Shown: one piece after another, positions 7,613 to 15,702 of the stretch
How positions within the stretch are numbered: the first letter of the stretch is position 1
Layout: every line of letters begins with the position of its first letter
Origin: an uncultured Eubacteriales bacterium
Lineage (GTDB): Bacteria; Bacillota; Clostridia; Oscillospirales; Oscillospiraceae
Reading direction: 5' to 3'
Length of the DNA: 36,274 nt
Assembly (NCBI GenBank): GCA_900543085.1
Contig: UQQF01000019.1
Coordinates: forward strand, 1 to 36,274
Translations under genes and position numbers: made by a program
Notes under the pieces: generated by a model
Database searches by the model: none
What the model was told of the DNA's origin: nothing
What the model saw: only the letters and a program-made list of their open reading frames with translations

Positions 7613-10444
7613 TCAGCTCAAAACCTTCTTCAAATACTCGCCCGTGGCGCTCTCGGCGCACTCCGCGCAGCCCTCGGGCGTGCCCTCGAACACTATCTCG
7701 CCGCCGCCGTCGCCGCCCTCGGGGCCGAGGTCGATGATGTGGTCGGCGACCTTTATCATGTCAAGGTTGTGCTCTATGACCACGACGGTGTTGCCCGCGT
7801 CGGTCAGCCGGTCGAGTATGGTTATCAGCCGCTGCACGTCCGCGGTGTGCAGACCCGTGGTCGGCTCGTCCAGGACGTACACGGTCTGACCGGTGGAGCG
7901 CTTGGACAGCTCCGTGGCCAGCTTGACGCGCTGCGCCTCGCCGCCGGAGAGCGTGGTGCTGCTCTGACCGAGCTTCACATAGCCCAGGCCGACGTCGCAC
8001 AGGGTCTGTATCCGGTCGTGTATCTTGGGGATGTTCTCAAAGAACTCCACCGCCTCCTCGGCGGTCATCTCCAGCACTTCCGCGATGTTCTTGCCCTTGT
8101 AGCGCACCTCCAGCGTCTCGCGGTTGTAGCGCTTGCCCTTGCACACGTCGCAGGGGACGTAGATGTCGGGCAGAAAGTGCATCTCTATCTTTATCAGTCC
8201 GTCGCCGGAGCAGGCCTCGCAGCGTCCGCCCTTGACGTTGAAGGAGAAGCGCCCCGGCCCGTAGCCGTGCAGCTTCGCGTCGTTGGTGGAGGCAAAGAGG
8301 TCGCGTATGTCGTTGAAAACGCCCGTGTATGTCGCGGGGTTGGAGCGCGGCGTGCGGCCTATCGGGCTCTGGTCTATGCAGATAACCTTGTCCACGTTTT
8401 CCAGCCCCTCGATGCCGTCGCTCTTGCCCGGACGCACGTGGGCGCGGTTTTTCTCCGCCGCGAGGGTCTTGTACAGCACCTCGTTTATCAGGCTGGACTT
8501 GCCGCTGCCGGAGACGCCCGTGACACAGGTGAGCACTCCCAGCGGTATTTGGACGTCCACGCCCTTCAAATTGTTCTCGCGCGCGTTGCGTATGGTCAGG
8601 AATTTCCCGTTGCCCTTGCGCCTTTTGAGCGGGACGGGGATCTTCCTGGCTCCGGAGAGGTACTGGCCGGTGATGCTCCTCGGCTCGGCCTCCAGATCCT
8701 CCACGGTGCCCTGAGCCACGACCTCGCCGCCGTGTACTCCCGCGCCGGGTCCGATGTCCACTATCCAGTCGGCGGCGCGCATGGTGTCCTCGTCGTGCTC
8801 GACGACCACGAGGGTGTTGCCCAGGTCGCGCAGCTCCTTGAGCGTGGCGATGAGCTTGCCGTTGTCGCGCTGGTGCAGGCCGATGCTTGGCTCGTCAAGG
8901 ATGTACAGCACGCCCATCAGCGAGGAGCCTATCTGCGTGGCCAGGCGTATGCGCTGGCTCTCGCCGCCGGAGAGCGTCGCCGCCGCGCGGGAGAGCGTCA
9001 GGTATTGCAGACCCACGCTGGCCAGGAAGTGCAGCCGGGAGCGTATCTCCTTTATTATCATGTCGGCTATCATGCGCTCACGCACGTTCAGCCGGTCGGG
9101 CAACGCCTCAATGAACTCCAGCGACTTGCTGATGGGCATGTCGCAGAACTCCATGATGGACAGCCCGCCGACGGTGACGGCGAGGGCTTCGCGCTTGAGG
9201 CGCTTGCCGCCGCAGTCCGGGCAGGGGTACTGACCCATGTACTCCTCGTACTCCTCGCGCATGCTCTGGCTCTGCGTGTCGCGGTAGCGCCGCTCCACGT
9301 TGTTCACCAGACCCTCGAAGGGCTGCCTGAGCACGCCCTTGCCGCGCGCGGTGTCGTATTGCAGCTCCAGCGGCTCGCCGTTGGTGCCGTACATGATGAC
9401 GTCCATGGCCTCTTTCGGCAGGTCCTTGATGGGCGTCGTGAGCTTGAAGTGGTACTTCTTCGCAAGGGCGTCGTAGTACATCTTGGCGATGCTGTCGCCC
9501 TTGGCGTTGCCCCAGCCGGGAGCCTGTATGCCGCCCTCGAGGATGGACAAGTTGGGGTTCCTCACTATCAGCGCCGGGTCTGCGCGCAGCTGCGTGCCGA
9601 GTCCGGAGCAGGTCGGGCAGGCGCCGAAGGGGCTGTTGAACGAGAACATCCTCGGCGCCAGCTCCTCTATGGAGATGCTGCAGTCCTCGCAGGCGTAGTT
9701 CTGGGAAAAGAGCTGCTCCTCGCCCGTGGACACGTCGTTGACCAGCACCAGTCCGCCCGAGAGGCTAGCCGCCGTCTCGGCGCTGTCCGTGAGGCGGCGG
9801 GCGCTGTCCGGCCTGACCACCAGGCGGTCGACCACGACCTCTATGTTGTGCTTCTTGTTCTTGTCGAGGGGTATCTCCTCGCTCAGGTCGTAGACCGAGC
9901 CGTCTACGCGCACGCGGACATAGCCGCTCTTTCGCGCGTCCTCGAACACCTTGGCGTGCTCGCCCTTGCGGGCGCGGACGACGGGGGCGAGTATCTGTAT
10001 GCGGCTGCCCTCCGGCCATGCCATGACCTGGTCGACGATCTGGTCTATGGTCTGCTGGCGTATCTCCTTGCCGCACTTGGGGCAGTGCGGGATGCCGATG
10101 CGCGCCCAGAGCAGGCGGAGGTAGTCGTAGATCTCCGTAACGGTGCCCACGGTGGAGCGCGGGTTGCGGCTGGTGGTCTTCTGGTCTATGCTGATGGCCG
10201 GGGACAGACCCTCGATGTAGTCCACGTCAGGCTTGTCCATCTGGCCGAGGAACATGCGCGCATAGCTCGAGAGGCTCTCGACATAGCGGCGCTGACCCTC
10301 TGCGTATATGGTGTCAAACGCGAGCGAGCTTTTGCCCGAGCCGGAGAGCCCGGTGAACACGACCAGCTTGTCGCGCGGTATCTCCAGGTCGATGTTCTTG
10401 AGGTTGTTCTCCCTCGCGCCCTTGATGTATATGCTGTCTCTCAT
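7613..10444 (-). CDS. uvrA: Excinuclease ABC subunit A
   Basis: 943 residues, the standard UvrA length. There are two ABC ATPase modules: Walker A GLSGSGKS at about 32-39, a second GVSGSGKS in the C-terminal half, and signature segments [12 protein letters not shown] and [12 protein letters not shown]. Zinc modules are visible as CPKCGKE, CEDC…CPTC and CEAC…CDVC. UvrA finds bulky DNA lesions and loads UvrB for nucleotide-excision repair. The start [17 protein letters not shown] is canonical. A σA-like promoter lies 41-69 nt upstream. No GAAC-N4-GTTC LexA box was seen nearby. The stop is TGA (7613-7615). The two downstream genes may share its transcript. Confidence 0.98.
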   Translation of the reverse strand: MRDSIYIKGARENNLKNIDLEIPRDKLVVFTGLSGSGKSSLAFDTIYAEGQRRYVESLSSYARMFLGQMDKPDVDYIEGLSPAISIDQKTTSRNPRSTVGTVTEIYDYLRLLWARIGIPHCPKCGKEIRQQTIDQIVDQVMAWPEGSRIQILAPVVRARKGEHAKVFEDARKSGYVRVRVDGSVYDLSEEIPLDKNKKHNIEVVVDRLVVRPDSARRLTDSAETAASLSGGLVLVNDVSTGEEQLFSQNYACEDCSISIEELAPRMFSFNSPFGACPTCSGLGTQLRADPALIVRNPNLSILEGGIQAPGWGNAKGDSIAKMYYDALAKKYHFKLTTPIKDLPKEAMDVIMYGTNGEPLELQYDTARGKGVLRQPFEGLVNNVERRYRDTQSQSMREEYEEYMGQYPCPDCGGKRLKREALAVTVGGLSIMEFCDMPISKSLEFIEALPDRLNVRERMIADMIIKEIRSRLHFLASVGLQYLTLSRAAATLSGGESQRIRLATQIGSSLMGVLYILDEPSIGLHQRDNGKLIATLKELRDLGNTLVVVEHDEDTMRAADWIVDIGPGAGVHGGEVVAQGTVEDLEAEPRSITGQYLSGARKIPVPLKRRKGNGKFLTIRNARENNLKGVDVQIPLGVLTCVTGVSGSGKSSLINEVLYKTLAAEKNRAHVRPGKSDGIEGLENVDKVICIDQSPIGRTPRSNPATYTGVFNDIRDLFASTNDAKLHGYGPGRFSFNVKGGRCEACSGDGLIKIEMHFLPDIYVPCDVCKGKRYNRETLEVRYKGKNIAEVLEMTAEEAVEFFENIPKIHDRIQTLCDVGLGYVKLGQSSTTLSGGEAQRVKLATELSKRSTGQTVYVLDEPTTGLHTADVQRLITILDRLTDAGNTVVVIEHNLDMIKVADHIIDLGPEGGDGGGEIVFEGTPEGCAECAESATGEYLKKVLS

Positions 10445-10484
10445 GTGTGCCGTTCTTACCTCTTACATATAAGTCAATCAGGTA

Positions 10485-10513
10485 ATTATACCCCAGCGGA
10501 GATGGAAATTCAA
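10485..10513 (-). promoter_or_regulatory. σA-type promoter of uvrA
   Basis: On the minus strand, TTGAAT (10508-10513) and TATAAT (10485-10490) are separated by exactly 17 bp. The start site would fall about 35 nt before the uvrA ATG. Confidence 0.8.
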
Positions 10514-10555
10514 CTGTATCTTGCAGTGCGATCCTCCGCCTCGAAGCTCGCGGAC

Positions 10556-10592
10556 GCAAAAACACCGCCCCTTTGGAAAGGGGCGGTGTTTT
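10556..10592 (-). terminator. Terminator of the por operon
   Basis: A 14-bp stem (10561-10574 with 10577-10590, AACACCGCCCCTTT/AAAGGGGCGGTGTT). Read on the minus strand it is followed by a T-run. It lies just after the porB stop. Confidence 0.88.
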
Positions 10593-10604
10593 GCGTATTA
10601 GGTA

Positions 10605-11507
10605 TCACACGCCGCACAGGCGCTTTATAAGCTCATAGCGCTCGTCTGCGGTCTTTTGCAGCTCGGCGAGGTCGGCCTCGCTGAGCTTGTTGAACTTGCC
10701 GATGCCCTTTACGAACTCGGCGATGGTGATGGGCTTGCGGTTCTCGGTCATGTAGAACCTGCCCCTGTCGCACTCCCAGAGCGGGAACATATTGCTGGCC
10801 ACCGCGCGGCGGGCGACGTCTATGCTCTCGTTGGGCTTGAAGCTCCAGCCCGTCGGGCAGGGCGAGAACACGTGCAGATAGGCAAAGCCGTTCTTGCCGG
10901 CCTCCAGGCCGCGCTTGACCTTGGCCACGAAGTCCGGCATATTGCTCGGGCTGGCCGTGGCGCAGTACTCGATGTTGTGCATCGCCATGATGAGCGGCAC
11001 GTACTTCGCGCTCTGCTCCTTGCCGTTTATGGCCGCGCCCGTGGGCGTGGTGCTGGTGCGCGAGCCGAGGCTGGTGGTGGATGAGCGCTGGAAGCCGGTG
11101 TTCATGTAGCCCTCGTTGTCGTAGCAGACGTAGAGCATCTTCGTGCCGCGCTCGGCCGCGCCGGAGAGGCTCTGGAAGCCGCAGTCGGCCGTGGCCCCGT
11201 CGCCGGCGACGGCGACTATGTTGACGTCGCCGCGGCCTTTGCGCTGGTACATCTCGCTGACGCCGGACATGAAGCTGGCGGTGTTGTCCAGCAGCGTGAT
11301 GTGTATCGGCGCGGTGCAGCCGTTCTGATAGCTCCAGCCGTCGACGCCGGCGCCGGCCATGCATCCGGGCGGGACGGCGAACACGCTGTTGCTGCCGGCT
11401 ATCTGCATCACGCGGCGGAGTATAAGCTCGCCTCCGCAGCCCTGACAGGCGGAGGAACCGGGGGTCATGACCTGCGGAGCGGTCTTCAAAACATCCATAT
11501 AGCTCAT
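10605..11507 (-). CDS. porB: 2-oxoacid:ferredoxin oxidoreductase, beta (TPP-binding) subunit
   Basis: 300 residues. The thiamine-diphosphate motif begins with VAGDGATADCGFQSL and continues to the acidic/Asn segment YDNEGYMNTG. CQGCGG and the later cysteine C of FSPCPTGW fit the cluster-binding cysteines of PorB-type subunits. With the three genes upstream it makes a four-subunit enzyme that splits a 2-oxoacid with CoA to acyl-CoA, CO2 and reduced ferredoxin, reversibly. Pyruvate is the likeliest substrate; 2-oxoisovalerate (VOR) is a close alternative that sequence reading alone cannot exclude. It is the last gene of the operon, 12 nt after porA, with a strong terminator behind it. Confidence 0.88.
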   Translation of the reverse strand: MSYMDVLKTAPQVMTPGSSACQGCGGELILRRVMQIAGSNSVFAVPPGCMAGAGVDGWSYQNGCTAPIHITLLDNTASFMSGVSEMYQRKGRGDVNIVAVAGDGATADCGFQSLSGAAERGTKMLYVCYDNEGYMNTGFQRSSTTSLGSRTSTTPTGAAINGKEQSAKYVPLIMAMHNIEYCATASPSNMPDFVAKVKRGLEAGKNGFAYLHVFSPCPTGWSFKPNESIDVARRAVASNMFPLWECDRGRFYMTENRKPITIAEFVKGIGKFNKLSEADLAELQKTADERYELIKRLCGV

Positions 11508-11519
11508 TTCAAACCCTCC

Positions 11520-12692
11520 TCAATCCATCAGCCAGAGCGTGTCGTGGCGTCCGGCCTGGCCGTCCAGCCCGGCGAGCTTCTTCACGACGGAGGCCATGTG
11601 CGCCATGGAGATGTCCGCGCCGCCCAGGCCGCCTATGGCGGAGAAGTGCGCCTTGCCCGCGAGCGTCTCGCCCATCGCGGCGCAGACCTCGCCGTACATG
11701 GAGCCGGCGTCCCAGCCGAAGCTCACGGAGCGGTCGACCACGGCAAAAGCCCTGACGTGCGCGAGCGCTTCGCGCACGCGCAGCTCCGGGAAGGGGCGCG
11801 TGAAGCGCAGCTTGAGCACGCCGGCCTTTATCCCGGCGGCGCGCATCTCGTCCACCACGTCGCGCGCCGTGCCGGTCATGCCGCCGACCGTGACCAGGGC
11901 GTAGTCGGCGTCGTCCAGCTTGTAGGTGTCCACGGCTCCGCCGTAGCTGCGCCCGAAGGCGGCGGCGAACTTCCCATCCACCTCGTCTATGACGGGCAGG
12001 GCGGCGCGCATGGACTCCAGGTGGTCGCGGCGGTACTTCATCAGCAGCTCGCCCGGGGTCATGGGGTCGAGCGCCTGCGGCGTTGCGGGGTCGAGCTTGG
12101 CCGGCAGCGTGTACGGCGGCAGGAAGGCGTCCACCTCCGCCTGGGCGGGGACGTCCACGCGCTCCACCAGGTGGCTGGAGTAGAAGCCGTCATAGCAGAC
12201 GTTGACCGGGATGAGCACCCGCTCGTCCTCGGCGAGCATGTAGCCCTGGATTATCATGTCGAGTATCTCCTGGTTGGTCTCGCAGAAGCACTGTATCCAG
12301 CCGGCCTCGCGCACGCTCATGGCATCCTGCTGTCCCGACCAGATGGTCTCCGGCGAGGTCATCTCGCGCGTGGCGATGGCCATGACCATCGGCAGGCGCA
12401 GCGTGCTCATGCGGAAATACGGCTCGTACATCAGCGCAAGTCCCTGCGCGCTGGTGGCGGTGAACACCCTGCCGCCCGCTGCGGCCGCGCCCTGCACGAC
12501 GCTCATGGCGCTGTGCTCGCTCTCCACCTGTACCATGCGCGAGTCCAGCTTGCCTCCGAACACCAGGTCTGCCAGTCCCTCCACGACGGAGCTCTGCGGC
12601 GTGATGGGATAGGCGGCTATCAGATCCGGCCGGCACAGCGCCGCGCCGTAGGTCGCACACTTGTTGCCTGTCAGCGCTTTTATCTCGCCCAT
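11520..12692 (-). CDS. porA: 2-oxoacid:ferredoxin oxidoreductase, alpha subunit
   Basis: 390 residues, matching four-subunit PorA/VorA chains. The N-terminal pyrimidine-binding region has the family hallmark AAYPITPQSSVVEGLA and the catalytic-glutamate segment VQVESEHSAMSVVQGAAAAG, followed by TATSAQGLALMYE. The C-terminal third, starting near YALVTVGGMTGTARDVVDE, is the transketolase-C-like domain. Together with the beta subunit it forms the TPP active site. It is separated from the ferredoxin-like subunit by 1 nt and from porB by 12 nt, so stoichiometric translation from one mRNA is expected. Confidence 0.9.
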   Translation of the reverse strand: MGEIKALTGNKCATYGAALCRPDLIAAYPITPQSSVVEGLADLVFGGKLDSRMVQVESEHSAMSVVQGAAAAGGRVFTATSAQGLALMYEPYFRMSTLRLPMVMAIATREMTSPETIWSGQQDAMSVREAGWIQCFCETNQEILDMIIQGYMLAEDERVLIPVNVCYDGFYSSHLVERVDVPAQAEVDAFLPPYTLPAKLDPATPQALDPMTPGELLMKYRRDHLESMRAALPVIDEVDGKFAAAFGRSYGGAVDTYKLDDADYALVTVGGMTGTARDVVDEMRAAGIKAGVLKLRFTRPFPELRVREALAHVRAFAVVDRSVSFGWDAGSMYGEVCAAMGETLAGKAHFSAIGGLGGADISMAHMASVVKKLAGLDGQAGRHDTLWLMD

Positions 12693-12693
12693 C

Positions 12694-12945
12694 TCACTTC
12701 ACCTCCGGTTCCATCGTTATCGCCTGCTTGGGACACTCCGCGGCGCACAGTCCGCAGCCCTTGCAGTAGTCGTAGCTTATCAGTATCTGCCTGCCCTCGG
12801 CGTAAATGCTGCCCACGGGGCAGTACGTGAGGCAGATGCCGCAGTTGACGCAGCGGTTTTTGTCCATGACCGGCCTGACGACGCGCCAGGCGGCCGTGTC
12901 CAGTATGTACATGCCCTGGTTCCCCAGCGGGGTAACGTGTCTCAT
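12694..12945 (-). CDS. porD: 2-oxoacid:ferredoxin oxidoreductase, delta (2[4Fe-4S] ferredoxin) subunit
   Basis: 83 residues. Two CxxCxxCxxxCP motifs, CVNCGICLTYCP and CKGCGLCAAECP, are each able to hold a [4Fe-4S] cluster. This is the electron-transfer subunit linking the TPP site to external ferredoxin. About 35 residues precede the first motif, typical of PorD rather than a free ferredoxin. It sits between the gamma and alpha genes, the usual G-D-A-B order. Confidence 0.92.
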   Translation of the reverse strand: MRHVTPLGNQGMYILDTAAWRVVRPVMDKNRCVNCGICLTYCPVGSIYAEGRQILISYDYCKGCGLCAAECPKQAITMEPEVK

Positions 12946-12958
12946 ATTCCGCGCCTCC

Positions 12959-13501
12959 TCAATTTACCTGCACCGCGTCGTAGGCGCGCATGGCCGCGGC
13001 GCGGTTGCTCTCGCCGAACTCGGCGGCAATGTTGTCGAACAGCGTCTTGGCGTCCACAAGGCCGGTGGCCTTCGCAAAGGCGCCGAGCATGGCCGTGTTG
13101 GGGATGCTCCTGCCTATCTCCTCCATGGCTATCGTGGTGGCGTCCACTATGGCCACCTTCCCCGCCTGCGCCGGTATCTGCAAGGCCGCGGCGTCGTGGA
13201 CGGAGTTTATGACCACCGTGCCGCCCTCTTTCAGTCCCGCATAGGTCGCGGGCAGGTGCACCAGCGTGTCGTCCAGGATGATAAGCACGTCCGGCTCGTA
13301 CACCTGGGTCTTGCGGCGGATCTCCTTCTCGCTCAGCCTCAGGAATCCGAACACCGGCGAGCCCTTTCGCTCCACGCCGAAGAAGGGGATGAACTGTCCG
13401 TAGTGCCCCGTCTCGACCGCGGTCTTCACCACGAGGTGGCTGGCCTTGACCAGTCCCTGGCCGCCCCTGCCGTGCAGCCGAATCTCTTGCATTTGAATCA
13501 C
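12959..13501 (-). CDS. porG: 2-oxoacid:ferredoxin oxidoreductase, gamma subunit
   Basis: 180 residues, the normal gamma-chain length. The start MIQMQEIRLHGRGGQGLVKASHL-type segment is the family signature (RxHGRGGQG), with GVERKGSPVFGFLRLS further on. The gamma subunit binds CoA in this enzyme class. It is the first gene of the operon. ATG at 13499-13501 has GGGAGTG about 8 nt before it. The promoter was not assigned with confidence; it shares a ~200-bp divergent region with the GNAT gene, which holds repeated GTTCG half-sites. Confidence 0.88.
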   Translation of the reverse strand: MIQMQEIRLHGRGGQGLVKASHLVVKTAVETGHYGQFIPFFGVERKGSPVFGFLRLSEKEIRRKTQVYEPDVLIILDDTLVHLPATYAGLKEGGTVVINSVHDAAALQIPAQAGKVAIVDATTIAMEEIGRSIPNTAMLGAFAKATGLVDAKTLFDNIAAEFGESNRAAAMRAYDAVQVN

Positions 13502-13567
13502 TCCCAGCAGTTTTTACAAATTTTCAAGACCTGTTTTGTGCAATTATTATGGCGAACTCAGAGGGAC

Positions 13568-13596
13568 TTGACTTGCGCATTTGTGTTCGCTATAAT
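13568..13596 (+). promoter_or_regulatory. σA-type promoter of the GNAT gene
   Basis: TTGACT (13568-13573) and a perfect TATAAT (13591-13596) with a 17-bp spacer. An inverted repeat GTTCG-N5-CGAAC (13605-13619) covers the expected start site. Confidence 0.82.
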
Positions 13597-13604
13597 AACA
13601 TTAT

Positions 13605-13619
13605 GTTCGTTTTGCGAAC
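13605..13619. promoter_or_regulatory. Candidate operator GTTCG-N5-CGAAC
   Basis: A perfect 5-bp inverted repeat just downstream of the -10 box. Further half-sites occur in the same divergent region: CGAAC at 13553-13557, and GTTCG at 13585-13589, exactly 20 bp before the GTTCG at 13605. The placement fits repression of the GNAT promoter and possibly of the por operon. The bound protein is unknown; the IclR-type regulator encoded nearby is one candidate. Confidence 0.4.
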
Positions 13620-13701
13620 CCTATCTGGGCGGATAATAACACCAAACCTGCGGAAAGTCAAGCGCTGTCCGCCGCACGCAAGAATCAAAGGAGAGATATC
13701 G

Positions 13702-14127
13702 GTGATTCGCCGCATGGAAGCAGGCGACCTGGAAGCTGTGGCCTCGATATGGCTCGCGTCCAATCTGGAGGCGCACTCGTTCATCCCCGCCGAATACTGG
13801 CGCGGGAACTACGAGGCCGTCAAGGCCGCGCTCGCCCAGGCGGAGGTGTACGTGTACGAGGACGCCGCCGGCGTCCTGGGCTTCGTCGGGCTGAGCGGCG
13901 ACTATGTCGAGGGCATCTTCGTCGCCTCCGACGCACGCTCGCACGGCATCGGCCGTCAGCTCCTCGACCACGTCAAAGCCACACACCGCTGTCTGGAGCT
14001 GAACGTCTACGCCAAGAACCGCCGGGCGGTCGAGTTCTACCAACGCGAGGGGTTTGAACTCAAAGGATCGGGGGTTGATCCTCATACCCGGGAGGAGGAT
14101 TTTTTATTCTTTTGGCGCGATAAATGA
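13702..14127 (+). CDS. GNAT-family N-acetyltransferase
   Basis: 141 residues. The start MRRMEAGDLEAVASIWL-like (GTG at 13702, read V-I-R-R-M-E) is typical of small GNAT enzymes. The acetyl-CoA-binding motif A is FVASDARSHGIGRQLLDHVK (V-x-x-x-x-R/H-x-x-G-I-G-x-x-L), followed by LNVYAKNRRAVEFYQREGF. The frame is open from 13549, but GTG at 13702 is preferred because AAAGGAGAG lies 6-8 nt before it and the upstream residues overlap the promoter. The family moves acetyl from acetyl-CoA to an amine; the closest named groups act on small molecules or ribosomal-protein N-termini, but the substrate cannot be told. Element B begins 35 nt after the stop. Confidence 0.85.
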   Translation: MIRRMEAGDLEAVASIWLASNLEAHSFIPAEYWRGNYEAVKAALAQAEVYVYEDAAGVLGFVGLSGDYVEGIFVASDARSHGIGRQLLDHVKATHRCLELNVYAKNRRAVEFYQREGFELKGSGVDPHTREEDFLFFWRDK

Positions 14128-14161
14128 TTCGCTCTCTTTTCTTCAAACTTTAACGTCATTT

Positions 14162-14597
14162 CCTGAGGGGTTTCTTTTTGTGGCGACAAAAAGAAATCCC
14201 TCAGACTCCAAAGAGAAAAACGCTTTGGTGCGTTAATATGCCGGGGATTACGTGTTACTCGGCGGTTCGACATATAGACGCTGGTATCCCGTGGACTTTA
14301 CGAGACTGGGGTGCTGTCTTTTTCGCGCGACGGCGCTTTGCGCCGGAGCGCTTACCGGGTTATTCATTAGAGGGGTAAGACAGTTGCACCCTAATCTGGC
14401 ATAAATCTTAGGGATACCAACGTAGATATGTTGAACCGTGCAGATAAAACTATTCCCCGCCTAACCGTTGCACCCAAGCGGCTTTCCTTTCGGGGTCTGG
14501 GACGCTTTCTTTGGCCAAGACCAAAGAAAGCGCCCCAGGAATGGGCGTGGGGGGACCCTCGTCCCCAGAAGTTCCGCGTGGGGGTTACAACCCCCAC
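14162..14597 (+). repeat. Dyad-symmetric intergenic element, copy B (~435 bp)
   Basis: Same architecture as copy A, read in the opposite genomic direction. It has hairpin 14163-14204 (CTGAGGGG…TCCCTCAG), an arm, centre GGCGC-TTT-GCGCC (about 14333-14345), an inverse arm, hairpin 14497-14538 (CTTTCTTTGG/CCAAAGAAAG) and GGGGGTT-AC-AACCCCC (14580-14595). By eye most positions agree with copy A; copy B carries about 30 extra bases between the last two hairpins. It sits between the co-directional GNAT and iclR-type genes and ends about 30 nt before the proposed iclR start. No protein-coding content is supported. Confidence 0.85.
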
Positions 14598-14625
14598 AAA
14601 AAAATCAAAAAGGAGTGTGGAGTAT

Positions 14626-15381
14626 TTGGAAGAACCCTCCCAGTATATTCTCTCCTCCCTCGATCATGCTCTCGACGTGTTGAACCTGTTCTTCGACCGC
14701 GAGGAGCTGACGGCTGCGCAGGCGGCTAAGGAGCTGGGGGTGAGCCGGACGGCGGCGTTTCGGATGCTGTACACGCTGGAGGCCAAGGGCTACCTCACGC
14801 GCTCGGCGGAGGGCGGGTACCGGCTGGGCATCAGGCTCTTTTCGCTCGGCGCGCTGGCGCAGAGCCGCATGGTGCTCACCGGACTGGTGCGGGCATACCT
14901 GAGCCGGCTGGCCGGAGAGACCGGCGAGACGGCGCACCTGGGCATCATGGACGGCGCCTGCCACGTGGTGTTCGCGGACAAGGTGCTGGGCAGGCTGAAC
15001 CTGAAGATGGACACCGTGCTCGGCGACCGGCGCTGGGCGCACCAGACCGCCCTGGGCAAGGCCATGCTCGCCGGCAAGAGCCGCGAACAGCTGGAGCAGT
15101 ACGCGCGCGCAGCGGACTTCCGCTGCCTGACCCCCAACGGCATCACCACGTGCGAGGAGCTGTACGCGGAGATAGAGCTGACCCGGCAGCGCGGCTGGGC
15201 AATCGACAACGAGGAGGGCGAGGAGGGTCTGACCTGCTACGCCGTGCCCATAATCGACCGCTCCGGCGCGGCGATCGCCGCCATAAGCTGCTCGGGACCG
15301 TGCACGCGCATGGAGCGGCACAGGGATCACGACCTCGCCGCGCTCCGGCGCGCGGCCGCGGGCATAAAGGCGGCGCTCTGA
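14626..15381 (+). CDS. IclR-family transcriptional regulator
   Basis: 251 residues from the proposed TTG start at 14626. The N-terminal winged helix-turn-helix includes LTAAQAAKELGVSRTAAFRM and LEAKGYLTR. The C-terminal ligand-binding (GAF-like) domain has the conserved ALGKAMLAG and, near the end, YAVPIIDRSGAAIAAISCSG. IclR proteins usually control catabolic genes beside them and respond to a small acid. The frame is open back to 14428, but that part lies inside repeat element B. The AAGGAG at 14609-14615 sits about 10 nt before the TTG; GTG at 14617 is too close to it. No obvious catabolic target is adjacent; the nearest metabolic operon is por. Confidence 0.88.
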   Translation: MEEPSQYILSSLDHALDVLNLFFDREELTAAQAAKELGVSRTAAFRMLYTLEAKGYLTRSAEGGYRLGIRLFSLGALAQSRMVLTGLVRAYLSRLAGETGETAHLGIMDGACHVVFADKVLGRLNLKMDTVLGDRRWAHQTALGKAMLAGKSREQLEQYARAADFRCLTPNGITTCEELYAEIELTRQRGWAIDNEEGEEGLTCYAVPIIDRSGAAIAAISCSGPCTRMERHRDHDLAALRRAAAGIKAAL

Positions 15382-15394
15382 CGGCACTCTCCCC

Positions 15395-15423
15395 TTGACT
15401 TTGCGCGAAAGTTACTATATAAT
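15395..15423 (+). promoter_or_regulatory. σA-type promoter of the valS T-box transcript
   Basis: TTGACT (15395-15400) and TATAAT (15418-15423) with a 17-bp spacer, starting a leader of about 270 nt before valS. Confidence 0.88.
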
Positions 15424-15429
15424 CATGCA

Positions 15430-15675
15430 GTAATCAAAGGCAATGACGGGCAGGAGTAGGCGCGCAGCGGATGCAAAGAGAGGGAGCGGTTTGGTGTAAG
15501 CTCCCGTGAGGCGGCGCCGAAGGTCGGCTCCGAGCCGCGCGGCTGAAATCGAAGTAAGCCCGCCGGGTACTCCCGTTACAGGGTCACGAGTGTCATGCCT
15601 CCCGGCATGGAATTCAGGTGGTACCACGCTATTACGGCGCCCTGAAGCATCACGCTTCGGGGCGCTTTTTCGTCC
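15430..15675 (+). promoter_or_regulatory. T-box riboswitch (tRNA-Val sensing) of valS
   Basis: The T-box core AGGTGGTACCACG lies at 15616-15628, with the preceding TTC. The Stem I distal motif AGAGAGGGAGCGG (about 15475-15488) is followed by GGTGTAAGCTCCC. The proposed specifier codon is GTC at 15523-15525, followed by the common GGCTCCGAG context. An intrinsic terminator ends the leader (GCGCC…GGCGC stem near 15637-15666, TTTTT 15666-15670). Uncharged tRNA-Val would bind the specifier and the T-box bulge, favour the antiterminator and allow valS expression. The Val identity rests on the codon and on the downstream gene agreeing. Confidence 0.93.
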
Positions 15676-15702
15676 CCCGGGGCAATCTGAAAGGAGACAG
15701 CT

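Noticed and set aside
10445..10604. LexA box upstream of uvrA
   Set aside because: No GAAC-N4-GTTC site was seen; only a σA promoter and the por terminator are present.
7580..10630. Very long plus-strand frame opposite uvrA, and similar long frames opposite valS and the aconitase operon
   Set aside because: GC-rich antisense shadow frames; the minus- or plus-strand genes have all family motifs, and the shadows have none.
14428..14625. N-terminal extension of the IclR-type regulator
   Set aside because: The 66 extra residues are encoded by the repeat element B and have no IclR similarity; a start with a ribosome-binding site lies after the element.
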